Shown piece after piece: positions 6,863-15,817 of a DNA stretch of 23,268 nucleotides; the first letter of the stretch is position 1, and each line of letters begins with the position of its first letter. The stretch covers positions 1 to 23,268 of the forward strand of contig JAUWNO010000003.1 in NCBI GenBank assembly GCA_030612605.1, in the 5' to 3' direction. Position numbers and translations under genes: made by a program. The notes beneath the pieces were generated by a model. It searched no databases and had not been told where the DNA came from. It worked only from the letters and a program-made list of their open reading frames with translations. The DNA is from Armatimonadota bacterium. GTDB taxonomy: Bacteria; Cloacimonadota; Cloacimonadia; Cloacimonadales; TCS61.

Positions 6863-8569
6863 TTAGTCTATTATAGTTAATTTTATTACTTCTTTGATGG
6901 ATGTAGTTCCTTCTTTCATTTTTTGCAGAGCTGCATGATGAAGAGAACGCATACTGTTTTTCATAGCTGCTTCACGAATAACATCCTGATTCTTTCCCTC
7001 AAAAATCAATTGACGAATACCACTGGTAATCTCTAACATTTCAAAAATTCCTGTTCGCCCTGAATAACCGGTATTATCACAATGCACACAACCTTTCCCG
7101 TATTTGAAATTGATGTTTTCTGCTTCTTCTTCTGTAATTCCTGCATCATGAAGATTCTGTTCAGAAGGTTCAAAATCTGTTTGGCAATGTGGACAAATTT
7201 TTCGCACCAGACGCTGAGCCATAACCAGATTCAAAGATGAAGCTACCAGATAGGCAGGAATCCCAATATCCAATAGACGCGTAATAGTGGAAGGTGCATC
7301 ATTTGCATGCAGAGTTGTGAATACCAGGTGACCCGTTAAAGAGAATTTCACTGCAATATCTGCAGTTTCCGCATCACGAATCTCACCTATCAGAACTATA
7401 TCCGGATCCTGACGCAGAACATGACGCAGAGCACTGGAAAAAGTAAGACCGATCTTGGCATTTGTTTCTATCTGAGAAACACCATCCAAACGGTATTCAA
7501 CCGGATCTTCCACAGTTACAATATTTGTTTCAACATCTTTTATAGTTTTCAAAGCCGCATGCAGAGTGGTTGATTTTCCGCATCCGGTTGGACCGGAAAC
7601 GATTGTAATCCCGTAAGGACGATGAATCCATTTTTTGAAAAGATCCAAATTCTCATGCGTGAAACCGAGAGTCGTAAGGTTGAACCCGAATTCGCCTTTA
7701 TCCAAAAGACGCATCACAACTTTCTCACCAGTAACAGTGGGAATAATCGAAACACGAACATCCACACTTTTCATTGCTGTTTTCAGAGAGATGTGACCAT
7801 CCTGGGGTAACCGTCTTTCTGCAATATTCAGTTTTGACATCACTTTTACCAGCGAAACAATGCCGGAATGCAAACCAATGGGAGAAGACATTACTTCTCG
7901 CAAAGCTCCATCGATACGGTAGCGAATGCATGTTTGCTTGGTTAGGGGCTCAATATGAATATCGGTGGAATAAGATTTTATTGCTTCTGTGATGATAATA
8001 TTCAAAAGCCTGACCACAGGTGCATCTTTATCACCTTCAGTATCTATCGTGATTTCATTCTCATCTTCATCGACAGCCACAAATTCAAATCCATCAACTG
8101 CATCCTCTACTTGTGAAGTGGTGCGAATGCTTTTGTAATATCTTTCCAGAGTATCCGTCAAAGTGCTTTCACCAATAAGGACCGGATTTATTTTCTTGTG
8201 GAGGATTTTCTTAAGATTATCGTGAATAACTATATTCTCCGGATCTGTCATAGCAACAACAATAGTATCGCCTGTCTCTTTTATTGCTATAACCCGGTTT
8301 TGAACTGCAAATGGTTCCGGAATTAATTTCACCACTTCAGAATCGAGATCCAGGATTATTTCTTCTTTCACAATATCATATTCGAGCTGAAGATGTAACG
8401 CCTTTAAAAGATTATCTTCGGAAAGATAACCCAGTTTTATCAGAGTCTCTCCAATCTTAAGCCCGAAATTATTTTGTTTAACAAGTGCTTCTCTAACCTG
8501 ATCTTCAGTTACAAATTCTTCATGAATAAAAATCTCACCAATGCGGGCAAATCGAGGGTTGTAAGTCAT
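6863..8569 (-). CDS. pilB: Pilus extension ATPase PilB (GspE family) with MshEN domain
   Basis: 568 aa hexameric cytoplasmic ATPase that drives pilus assembly. N-terminal residues 9-32 and 38-61 form two 24-residue motifs (R/K-I-G-E...L..Q pattern) separated by five residues, the arrangement of the cyclic-di-GMP-binding MshEN domain. The catalytic core has Walker A GPTGCGKST (326-334), the Asp box TVEDPVEY, Walker B with IVLIGE (391-396) and the His box TGHLVFTTLHAND. A tetracysteine zinc site follows (CPHC 459-462 and CVHC 494-497 region), then GYSGRTGIFEML. AGGAG lies just before the ATG, inside the stop region of the upstream lipoprotein gene, with an 8-base gap, so translation is coupled. 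Assigned to extension rather than retraction because a separate PilT is encoded at 19256. Confidence 0.95.
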   Translation of the reverse strand: MTYNPRFARIGEIFIHEEFVTEDQVREALVKQNNFGLKIGETLIKLGYLSEDNLLKALHLQLEYDIVKEEIILDLDSEVVKLIPEPFAVQNRVIAIKETGDTIVVAMTDPENIVIHDNLKKILHKKINPVLIGESTLTDTLERYYKSIRTTSQVEDAVDGFEFVAVDEDENEITIDTEGDKDAPVVRLLNIIITEAIKSYSTDIHIEPLTKQTCIRYRIDGALREVMSSPIGLHSGIVSLVKVMSKLNIAERRLPQDGHISLKTAMKSVDVRVSIIPTVTGEKVVMRLLDKGEFGFNLTTLGFTHENLDLFKKWIHRPYGITIVSGPTGCGKSTTLHAALKTIKDVETNIVTVEDPVEYRLDGVSQIETNAKIGLTFSSALRHVLRQDPDIVLIGEIRDAETADIAVKFSLTGHLVFTTLHANDAPSTITRLLDIGIPAYLVASSLNLVMAQRLVRKICPHCQTDFEPSEQNLHDAGITEEEAENINFKYGKGCVHCDNTGYSGRTGIFEMLEITSGIRQLIFEGKNQDVIREAAMKNSMRSLHHAALQKMKEGTTSIKEVIKLTIID

Positions 8570-8577
8570 TAAAGCTC

Positions 8578-11364
8578 CTAATATGGATATCTAGTAAGAA
8601 TAACATTACAAGTATTCATAATTTGAGTTCCAAAAATATGAGCTGTAATGGTTGCTGTAATTGAACTAGGACCTCCAGAAGGTTCTGGACATTCATATCT
8701 GTAGAATCTGTAATATTGAATGATTTCCCCATCATTTTCACCATCATTGTCCGGACCTGTAATATCAAAATCATCTGGCGTGAAACTAGGATTATAAGGT
8801 TGCATATTGAATTGTGATTCCAGAACAGGAGTACCCAAAGTAGAATAAAAAGCAACTATTTGATTATTGATTAAATTGTTTTGGCCATCTCTAACAATCA
8901 CATATACTTTTGGAGATATAGTACATTCAGGATCATTAGGTTTATAATGCCATTCAGGATCAATATTCTCAGCCCAATCTACATGCCCTGGAATTGGTAT
9001 CATATCTATTACCGGATATTGAATAGGCATTATGACATAACTGGAATCGTTATAAGTCTGACCTGGTTCAATTCCTGAACATTCAACTTTAACCAACAGG
9101 GTATCATTTGTATGGGTTCCTTCAAAATCTAAAAAAGTATAAGCAACACCCTGTAGGGAATCACCGCTTGCATTTACATTTCCCACATATGCAGCTGCAT
9201 TAATCGAAGCCCAGGAAATACTGTCTTCCAAAGAGAACCAGACTGCAGTTCCGTGATCCACCGGATTGCCCCAATAGTCACTTATAAAAGCTGCACATTG
9301 AATCTGCCATACTCCACCGCCCATATCAACACCTGTACTATGCTCTCCTATAGTGATGTCAATAGAGTTTGCGGGACCTGCATGAACAACTATATTGGAT
9401 TTAGTTGCTTGTATTTCAGCTCCTTCCAAATTATATGTATAAGCTTTTATACATACTGTTCCCGGTGTATCCCCACTATTTATGACAGCAACTGCCTGTC
9501 CGTTACTGGCAATCGTACTAATGGAATCTGTAGTGGGCCAAAAAATTAGGTTATTTAAATTTGTGCCATTAGGAGCATTTATAAATTTAAAATAAACGGT
9601 ATCAGCAGTATTTACCAGATTTCCATTCATATCCAATAAATACACAATAAGTTCAAAAGATTCCTGACCGCCTGTTCCCGCAATATGGATATCAATCTGA
9701 TCGGAATAGGCAAACTCTATGGAATATACATCGTCTGAAGTGACTGTAATATAGGCATTCGCACTGGCAGAATCGGACACTGCAGATATTTCTGCAATTC
9801 CTGAAGTTATTCCGGGTGAGAACTCAGAATAGGCATAACCGGAATCTATAGGGCTCATTGCAGGTTGGATTGTGCCGAGGGTTGTTTCAAAATTAACACT
9901 ATGTAATCCACTTTCAACAAGATTACCGTATTTATCCTGAACTTTAGCTTGAATTGTACATACTTCATTACTATTTACAGGAATGGTGTATGGATGAACG
10001 AGTTCAATACCATTTTCATCTAATGCTGTAAGAAACATATTTATTGGAGAACCTGGATGAATTGTAATACTATCGGTTACTATAAGGTCTGATATCAAAG
10101 CATCTAAGAAGGAAATACCAGCTTGAGTGCCGGCATTGAAATAGGTTTGAGCGACACCACTTGTAGTTGTGGCTTGAACCACAGTTCCCAAAGGAATAGC
10201 ATCGAAAGTCTGGAAGAATCCTTTTGTGGTCTGAAAAACTATGATAGTGCCATCTGGTACAAATTCACCCAGAGTATTTTTTGCATGAGCTCTCACCAGG
10301 ATAACTTCATCGATATTAATATCATTGGAATTTATATCTAAGTAAAACTCATCCGGATCAATCTCCGGTATTTCCTCTATCCAAACCGTAACCTCTGCGA
10401 ATGTATCTCCTACAAATGCTTCGATGGTTGCTACACCGACTTCTCCATTATCCCAGAAAGTAGTTACTGCAACTCCGCTGCTGTCTGTATAAATCTGAGC
10501 TAAAATATTTCCGATATCAGTTCTGAAAGATACCATCTCTCCGGTTACAGCAAAACCCTGCTCATCTTTCACGAGCACTTCGATTTCGGAAAACGTAATG
10601 TTATTATCAGCATAAATTGTATCTGGCTCTGCAGTAATTCTTTCAATATGATAGGTTGGAGGTTCCAGGATTCTCACAATAACTGTAGTAGTGGAATCCG
10701 GAATATATGCTTGAACAACAGCATCACCGATTATGCCAATATCTCGGAATTGAGCTGTGGCAATGCCATACTGGTCTGCAGTTGCAAAAGCTGTTACATA
10801 ACCTAAATTCGGATTTGTCTGAAAGAATACAGAATCACCCACAGCCGGGAATCCGTTTTCATCGATAAGAAATGCTCTAATCTCGGAATAGGTAGCATCA
10901 TTATTATCTGCATAGATAGAATCCGGAGCTGCAAGCAGTTGAGCAATGTAATATTTCTCTGGTGGTGGAGGGTTCATAATGCTGATGTTCACAGTTGCCT
11001 TGGAGCCAGCAATCGAAGCTTCTACGGTTGCCACTCCTACCAATCCGATATCATTGAACTGAGCTACTGCCACTCCATCATTACCAGTATTACTGGAAGC
11101 TGTAATATTGCCAATATTTTGCCCTAATATTTTAAAGGTAACAGTTTGCCCAACTAAGGGAACGTCATTTTTATCAACGACTGTAACATTAATTTCAGAA
11201 TACGTTTGCGGATTATAATCAGCATAAATAGTATCCGGATTTGCATAAATATTCTGGATAGAATAATCCTGAACTTCCAATACCCTTTTATCACAAGCCA
11301 TAATAACCAGAAGGGTAAAAACCATTACAGAGGTAATAATAAGTACAAGTTTTTTTGTTTTCAT
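8578..11364 (-). CDS. Large Ig-repeat (Big_1-like) lipoprotein inside the pilus operon
   Basis: 928 aa, function unknown. A lipoprotein signal ends at C24 (IMAC lipobox), so it should be membrane anchored. At least three clear Ig-like repeats of about 100 residues begin with 'PD(T/S)IYAD.N..(T/F)SEI' (residues 43, 147 and 247) and continue with '..G..V.F.T..G.I....T...G.A.A.F.D.G..G.A.V.A'. This is the pattern of invasin/intimin-type bacterial Ig domains. About five more divergent beta domains follow to the C-terminus. No enzyme motif is seen. AGGAGG precedes the ATG by 5 bases and sits directly after the pilQ stop; pilB starts 8 bases after its end. The operon position suggests a part of, or passenger on, the pilus outer-membrane machinery, for example a surface collar or adhesin. 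That is inference. Confidence 0.8.
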   Translation of the reverse strand: MKTKKLVLIITSVMVFTLLVIMACDKRVLEVQDYSIQNIYANPDTIYADYNPQTYSEINVTVVDKNDVPLVGQTVTFKILGQNIGNITASSNTGNDGVAVAQFNDIGLVGVATVEASIAGSKATVNISIMNPPPPEKYYIAQLLAAPDSIYADNNDATYSEIRAFLIDENGFPAVGDSVFFQTNPNLGYVTAFATADQYGIATAQFRDIGIIGDAVVQAYIPDSTTTVIVRILEPPTYHIERITAEPDTIYADNNITFSEIEVLVKDEQGFAVTGEMVSFRTDIGNILAQIYTDSSGVAVTTFWDNGEVGVATIEAFVGDTFAEVTVWIEEIPEIDPDEFYLDINSNDINIDEVILVRAHAKNTLGEFVPDGTIIVFQTTKGFFQTFDAIPLGTVVQATTTSGVAQTYFNAGTQAGISFLDALISDLIVTDSITIHPGSPINMFLTALDENGIELVHPYTIPVNSNEVCTIQAKVQDKYGNLVESGLHSVNFETTLGTIQPAMSPIDSGYAYSEFSPGITSGIAEISAVSDSASANAYITVTSDDVYSIEFAYSDQIDIHIAGTGGQESFELIVYLLDMNGNLVNTADTVYFKFINAPNGTNLNNLIFWPTTDSISTIASNGQAVAVINSGDTPGTVCIKAYTYNLEGAEIQATKSNIVVHAGPANSIDITIGEHSTGVDMGGGVWQIQCAAFISDYWGNPVDHGTAVWFSLEDSISWASINAAAYVGNVNASGDSLQGVAYTFLDFEGTHTNDTLLVKVECSGIEPGQTYNDSSYVIMPIQYPVIDMIPIPGHVDWAENIDPEWHYKPNDPECTISPKVYVIVRDGQNNLINNQIVAFYSTLGTPVLESQFNMQPYNPSFTPDDFDITGPDNDGENDGEIIQYYRFYRYECPEPSGGPSSITATITAHIFGTQIMNTCNVILTRYPY

Positions 11365-11373
11365 AATTTCCTC

Positions 11374-12765
11374 CTATTCTTCTTCTTGAATTAATTTTCT
11401 TTCCAAACGTTTGTCAAGCTTATAATTTACTCTTTCTTTTGTAAAATCAACAACACGTGGTGTAATCTCAATGATCAGGTCTGTATTGTTGACGATCTCT
11501 TCTTTGTGTTGGAAAAGTTTACCTATAAAAGGGATACTACTTAAAAGCGGAACTTTGTTCATAGTTGTAATTATGCTGGAATGCAACAATCCTCCCACAA
11601 CTATTCGCTGACCATCCGGAACTGTTACAGTTGTAAGAATTTTACGAACCTTTGTACGAGGTATGTATCCGCCAACCAGCTCCATCACTGAACTTACTTC
11701 AGGTTCGATTCTGACAGTAATATGACCATCCTTATTTACTGTAGGTAAAACTTTGAGAATGATACCAACTTCTTCACGTTCCACTTGAATCTGATATTCT
11801 TTATCAGTAACAACAAAAGGAACAACTTCACCAATATGAATCTCTGCTTCCTCACCATTCAGAGCTGTAATTCTCGTATCTGTTAACAATTGAGCTGCAT
11901 TATTTTGTAATAACATATCCAGGGTGATATCAAATGCAGTTAATTGGCGACTGAAATTGAAGACATCATTCCAATCTGTCATTTTCTGGAAATACTGGTC
12001 TTCCGGTAATTCCTGGAAATTTTCAGCACTACCAAAAGGTAATGCACCGGTTTCATCAGTAAAACCATAAGGTAACCCAACTCCGCCTGCATTCACCGGG
12101 TCCTCCGCCAGAATGGTTGTGAGTTGATTCAAGCGTGACCAATCGATACCCAATTTTTCTGCTTCTCTGGTTGAGATTTCTATGAGTCTTACCCTAATCT
12201 CAATCTGCTTTTGAGGAACATCGATTTCCTGAATTCTTTTGCTGATCTCAGCATAGGTCTCCGGATTAGCCCTTAAAAATATAGCATTCTGCCCTTCGAT
12301 AGCCACAGCCAAACCAGGCATGATCTCTAATGCGGCTACCACTTTCTTCACATCTACATAATTGAGATGGAGAATGTAAGAGCGTTCTCCTATTTCCTCA
12401 TCAATACGTGCTTTTTCACCGACAAGAAACGTCTTGTCTCCGATTAAACGATAGGAAAGACCGATTGATTTTACTACTAAAGCCAAAGCCTGTTCAATGG
12501 GTACATCCTTCAAATGAATAGTTACTCTTCTTTCTTCAGCTTCTCCTTTCTCTCCAGTAGTATCGATAGCCAGAACAATATTGCAGTCACTCAATTTTGC
12601 CATTGTGGAGATGATGTGCGAAACTGAGGCATCTTCTGCATCGATACTGATCTTTCGATATAAAAGATCATCTTTTTCCTGTGAAAAAAGATTTGCTGCT
12701 GCCAAAATGAATACAAACAAAAAAATCAATTTTAAAAGCCCGAAATTTGATTTGATAGATTTCAT
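11374..12765 (-). CDS. pilQ: Pilus secretin PilQ (GspD family), short form
   Basis: 463 aa outer-membrane secretin that forms the pilus exit pore. It has a signal peptide (1 to about 28, cleavage near LFS-QE), an STN/N0-like domain (about 36-115), one N1/NolW-like domain (about 120-178, 'ILHLNYVDVKKVVAALEIM') and the secretin domain (about 180-430). The last has 'TVTVPDGQRIVVGGLL' and 'VPLLSSIPFIGKLFQ', the lip and gate motifs, and 'TDLIIEITPRVV'. The C-terminal tail is charged. It lacks the AMIN domains that make many PilQ proteins about 700 aa long. AAGGAG is 6 bases before the ATG, and the pilP-like gene ends 20 bases upstream. Family sure; the short length is notable. Confidence 0.93.
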   Translation of the reverse strand: MKSIKSNFGLLKLIFLFVFILAAANLFSQEKDDLLYRKISIDAEDASVSHIISTMAKLSDCNIVLAIDTTGEKGEAEERRVTIHLKDVPIEQALALVVKSIGLSYRLIGDKTFLVGEKARIDEEIGERSYILHLNYVDVKKVVAALEIMPGLAVAIEGQNAIFLRANPETYAEISKRIQEIDVPQKQIEIRVRLIEISTREAEKLGIDWSRLNQLTTILAEDPVNAGGVGLPYGFTDETGALPFGSAENFQELPEDQYFQKMTDWNDVFNFSRQLTAFDITLDMLLQNNAAQLLTDTRITALNGEEAEIHIGEVVPFVVTDKEYQIQVEREEVGIILKVLPTVNKDGHITVRIEPEVSSVMELVGGYIPRTKVRKILTTVTVPDGQRIVVGGLLHSSIITTMNKVPLLSSIPFIGKLFQHKEEIVNNTDLIIEITPRVVDFTKERVNYKLDKRLERKLIQEEE

Positions 12766-12785
12766 TTATTCTCCTTATTTTTTTA

Positions 12786-13331
12786 TTACCAATTATATTC
12801 TCTTTCTTTTTTCGATTTTGTTTTTTGAATTTCAGCGGGTTTGGGAGGAATTCTTTCAAGGGTTAAACTTCTTCTTTTACCATCAAAAGCATAGATCAAT
12901 TCACCTTCCAAAATATCCACAACTTTTCCGTAGATAAAATCATCACCGATTTTATAGATTTTTGTTTTACCTTCATAGGATACTGCAGCCATTTCTGTTC
13001 CATTTGCCGGAATAATGGTAGATTGGAGACGAACCATACTTTCAACCTTTTCCCGCCATTCTTCTTCCAAATCCTTTTTGGTGCGTACAATCAAGTTTTG
13101 CTCGAGAGGGTCTTTATCTACTTTGAACACAAAACTTTTACGATCACTGATTGAATTCTCGATATCTTGAATCTGATCAAGTAGCTGATCACCCAAAGCA
13201 AGTTTTTTATATTCGGATTCAAAAGGTACTTTTTCTACCTTCTGAAAAAGATAATAATCTTTTATGGCAAAGGCAATAAGAAGAATAACGACCATAGCAA
13301 TTACAAAGTCTTTCAAATATTTCTGGTCCAT
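12786..13331 (-). CDS. PilP-position protein with GspC/PilP-like beta domain
   Basis: 181 aa. One N-terminal membrane segment (about 8-23) follows six cytoplasmic residues, then a linker with coiled-coil character (40-62), then a region from about 64 with 'FVFKVDKDPLEQNLIV'. The C-terminal half (about 105-165, 'AAVSYEGKTKIYKIGD' and 'GKVVDILEGELIYAFDG') resembles the homology-region beta domain of PilP/GspC, which contacts the secretin's N domain. No lipobox is present, unlike classical PilP, so it is anchored like GspC. The start ATG directly follows the pilO stop, with AAGGAGG formed by pilO's last codons. Gene order pilMNO-this-pilQ supports the PilP role. Low similarity by eye, so the call rests partly on position. 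Confidence 0.7.
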   Translation of the reverse strand: MDQKYLKDFVIAMVVILLIAFAIKDYYLFQKVEKVPFESEYKKLALGDQLLDQIQDIENSISDRKSFVFKVDKDPLEQNLIVRTKKDLEEEWREKVESMVRLQSTIIPANGTEMAAVSYEGKTKIYKIGDDFIYGKVVDILEGELIYAFDGKRRSLTLERIPPKPAEIQKTKSKKEREYNW

Positions 13332-13892
13332 CTATACCTCCTTCACTATCTTATAAACCGAAAGTTCTATTGTAACTCTATACCTGGTTGCAGGAATTTC
13401 TCCGGTTGCGGTTTCTTTCAAATCCGTATCTACCGGACGCACATCCAGAGTCTTGACTTTGATAATATGATCAAAACTCTCTAAATCTCCCAGGAACTGT
13501 CCCATCTGGATAAAAGTACAATTGAGTTCCATTGTATAAAGCTGTTCCAGGTAGTGCCGGCTCAATGATGAAACTACTTTGGGGAATAATGAATGAACAG
13601 CGATCTGATATTTATCTGCCAGATCAGCTAATATTTTGATGAAACTATTTACCTCATCAGAAGAAAAATCCTTTTTAGAAGTCATGCTATTCATAATTAC
13701 TTTTGAAACAAGCTGCAATTGTTCATTCAATACTTTGGCACTATTCAGTTTTTCCTGTTCCTGTTTGATTCTTCTATCATAAGCTTTGATCTTTCGCGTC
13801 TTTGCAGAGATTGTCTCATTACTGAAATAGAAAAAAGCAACAGTAGTAACTGCAATGAGCAGAAGCAGATATAAGTATTTGCGTTTTATCAT
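13332..13892 (-). CDS. pilO: Pilus alignment-complex protein PilO
   Basis: 186 aa inner-membrane protein. It has a short cytoplasmic N-terminus, one membrane segment (about 5-22), a periplasmic coiled coil (about 28-65, 'KIKAYDRRIKQEQEKL') and a C-terminal alpha/beta domain (about 75-183) of the ferredoxin-like kind. In PilO it pairs with PilN and contacts PilP. The ATG overlaps the pilN stop as ATGA (4 nt), and its end supplies the ribosome binding site of the next gene. Sequence identity in this family is always low; size, topology and order make the call good. Confidence 0.85.
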   Translation of the reverse strand: MIKRKYLYLLLLIAVTTVAFFYFSNETISAKTRKIKAYDRRIKQEQEKLNSAKVLNEQLQLVSKVIMNSMTSKKDFSSDEVNSFIKILADLADKYQIAVHSLFPKVVSSLSRHYLEQLYTMELNCTFIQMGQFLGDLESFDHIIKVKTLDVRPVDTDLKETATGEIPATRYRVTIELSVYKIVKEV

Positions 13893-14485
13893 TTTCCTTC
13901 TCCTTCTTTTTCAAACTTAATTGCTTCGCAATCTATCTGAAAACGTAAAATTTCTACATCTTTCTCAAAGTCGCGTCGCGATTTCATAAATGTGATTTCA
14001 GGAAAATCAGAACTGATCTGTTCATTGCTTTTAAGTTTGGCAATAAAATCTTCGATAATCAGGTCGAACTCTTTTTGCTTCTTATCCATTTGTGTAATAC
14101 CGAATAAACGTAATGTATTTCCTTTGAAAGTGAAATGAGTTATGGCAATTTTATCGGTTGTCTGTTCCGATAAAGCTACTAACTTCTTTGCCCAGAAAAT
14201 ACGCTCTGTACTGATTTTAGCCATTCTTTTCAGATCATTGGAAGAGAGATATTCACCACTTACCTGGTACGATTCTATTTCCTTTTTTATATCGGAAAGT
14301 AAAGCTCTGCGGTTATCGATTTTTGCTTGCAGATCTGTATTGAGAAATATTACAAAACCACAAAGAATAGCTGCAATAATAATAAACGAAAGTGCAGTTG
14401 CTGTGAATGTTCTTTTTTCAGCTTCGATCTGACGCCTTAACTCTCCATATTTATTTAAATTGATTTTAAAATATAGTAATTTCAT
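13889..14485 (-). CDS. pilN: Pilus alignment-complex protein PilN
   Basis: 198 aa. The cytoplasmic N-terminus contains 'KINLN' (7-11), the counterpart of the conserved INLLP-like motif that PilN inserts into PilM. One membrane segment follows (about 29-49), then a coiled coil (about 52-75) and a periplasmic alpha/beta domain ('ITHFTFKGNTLRLFGIT'). GAGGT lies before the ATG and the pilM stop is 9 bases upstream. It overlaps pilO by 4 nt. Together with PilM, PilO and the PilP-like protein it links the cytoplasmic motor to the secretin. Confidence 0.88.
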   Translation of the reverse strand: MKLLYFKINLNKYGELRRQIEAEKRTFTATALSFIIIAAILCGFVIFLNTDLQAKIDNRRALLSDIKKEIESYQVSGEYLSSNDLKRMAKISTERIFWAKKLVALSEQTTDKIAITHFTFKGNTLRLFGITQMDKKQKEFDLIIEDFIAKLKSNEQISSDFPEITFMKSRRDFEKDVEILRFQIDCEAIKFEKEGEGK

Positions 14486-14493
14486 ATCTACCT

Positions 14494-15564
14494 CTACTCC
14501 GGTCTCATTGCAAGTCCCAAAGCAAGGGCAAGCTGAGGGTCTTTTCTATCTTTAAATTTTTCAGGCATTTCCAGGTCTACAAATGGATTGTAAACCTCAG
14601 ATTCGATGTTCAGTTGTTTGGAAAAGTATTCTGGAAGTCCTTCAATTTTTGCACTTCCGCCCACCAGCAGGATTTTCCTGAAATCACTGGTTCCTGCTTC
14701 TTTCACATAAAAACGTAATGAGCGTTTCACTTCAATTGCTATTTGTTCTTCTGTGGTTTTCTCAGTGATATTCAAGGACATTATTTTTTTGGTGCTTTCT
14801 GTTGCTTCTTCTTTTTTCAGACCATGCTCAAATTTGAATTTTTCTGCTTGCTCAAACGAAAGTTTTCTTTGCTTCATTATATCTTTTGTAAAATGATAAC
14901 CTCCCCAGGAAATATCCCGGGCAAAAAATTTGGTTTTTGGTCCGTAGATCACCATATTTGTTTTAAGAGCACCAATATTAAGAATGATGAACACACCCTC
15001 TTCAACAAAAGAATTGAGAGCAAAACTATTTGCTACGGCAAGAGATTCCACATCGACTATGCCCGGAGTAACTCCGGCACCGGTTAGAATTTCCGAATGC
15101 TCATTGAGAAGAGCTTTTGTGGTAGCTGCCATCAAGATGTTCATATTGTTTGTTTTTTCTTCCACGCTTAAAACCTGGTAATCCAGAAGCATTTCAGAAC
15201 CACTGATGGGAAGATGTTTTTTTGCTTCAAAGAATAAGGCGGATTCAAGCTCATCTTCCGGGAGAAAAATCGTCTTTATCTGTTTCAAACTGGTATTATC
15301 GCCACCTACAGAAGAGACAATATGTTTTATCTTTTTAGGATTGATTTTCAAAGCTCTCAGCATCCCGGATAATACGGGAGCAAATCGATCCGGAGACAGG
15401 TCTGAAGGAGTATATTCGTGTCCTTCTGGAACTGTGGATCTTATCTCATAATTTAAAAGCTTGAATCCTTCATGTAATTTCTTGAGATGAACCAGCTTTA
15501 TACTATGAGAGCCAATATCCAGACCAATCGATTCTTTGAACTTTATTTTTTTCTTTTTCGCCAT
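14494..15564 (-). CDS. pilM: Pilus assembly actin-like ATPase PilM
   Basis: 356 aa, usual PilM length. It is an actin-fold cytoplasmic protein. The first phosphate loop is 'GLDIGSHSIKLVHL' (14-27), a later one lies around 'ILNIGALKTNMVIYG', and the adenosine motif is 'ILLVGGSAKIEGLPEY'. PilM binds the N-terminal tail of PilN and connects the alignment complex to PilB/PilT. GAGGT precedes the ATG by 6 bases. It is the first gene of its block; the gap upstream (15565-15817) carries repeats. PilM is absent from ordinary type II secretion loci in this form, where GspL replaces it, so it supports a type IVa pilus. Confidence 0.95.
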   Translation of the reverse strand: MAKKKKIKFKESIGLDIGSHSIKLVHLKKLHEGFKLLNYEIRSTVPEGHEYTPSDLSPDRFAPVLSGMLRALKINPKKIKHIVSSVGGDNTSLKQIKTIFLPEDELESALFFEAKKHLPISGSEMLLDYQVLSVEEKTNNMNILMAATTKALLNEHSEILTGAGVTPGIVDVESLAVANSFALNSFVEEGVFIILNIGALKTNMVIYGPKTKFFARDISWGGYHFTKDIMKQRKLSFEQAEKFKFEHGLKKEEATESTKKIMSLNITEKTTEEQIAIEVKRSLRFYVKEAGTSDFRKILLVGGSAKIEGLPEYFSKQLNIESEVYNPFVDLEMPEKFKDRKDPQLALALGLAMRPE

Positions 15565-15631
15565 AATACCTCACATTTTTTTCATATTAATTAAAGTCCA
15601 TCCGTAAACTATGATTTTATTTTGTCATGTC

Positions 15632-15665
15632 GGCTTAGCACATGATCTTCGACATGTGCCAAGTC
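15632..15665. repeat. 13-bp imperfect hairpin upstream of pilM
   Basis: GGCTTAGCACATG (15632-15644) pairs with CATGTGCCAAGTC (15653-15665) around an 8-base loop, with one mismatch and one G-T pair. It may end or shield transcripts from the pilA block; no T-run follows. Confidence 0.55.
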
Positions 15666-15674
15666 TTAAATGAA

Positions 15675-15710
15675 ACTTGTCCTAAGTTCCGCAGGAATCT
15701 TGGGATAAGT
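15675..15710 (+). repeat. 36-nt dispersed hairpin repeat, copy 2
   Basis: ACTTGTCCTAAGTTCC, GC, AGGAATCTTGGGATAAGT. It matches the inverse of 668-703 at 34 of 36 bases and can fold on itself with G-U pairs and one bulge. Both copies sit in hairpin-rich gaps. Confidence 0.8.
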
Positions 15711-15817
15711 TGACACGCATATTAGCTACATCGAGTCGTCGTCACAAGCTCCTTACAACTCGAAACAGTACTTTACGGATGAACACTAATTAGGATTTAT
15801 ACGCTTTCTTTCTTTTT

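Larger units (their letters stand above)
15565..15817. other. Gap between pilX-like gene and pilM, repeat-bearing
   Basis: About 250 bases. It should hold the end of the pilA block and the start of the pilM block. Two hairpins are listed separately; a third weak one (CGAGTCGT / ACAACTCG, about 15731-15761) lies upstream. A poor sigma-70-like candidate on the minus strand, TTTACG-N16-TATGAA, ends about 20 bases before the pilM ATG, too weak to call. Read-through from the pilA block is possible. Confidence 0.5.
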
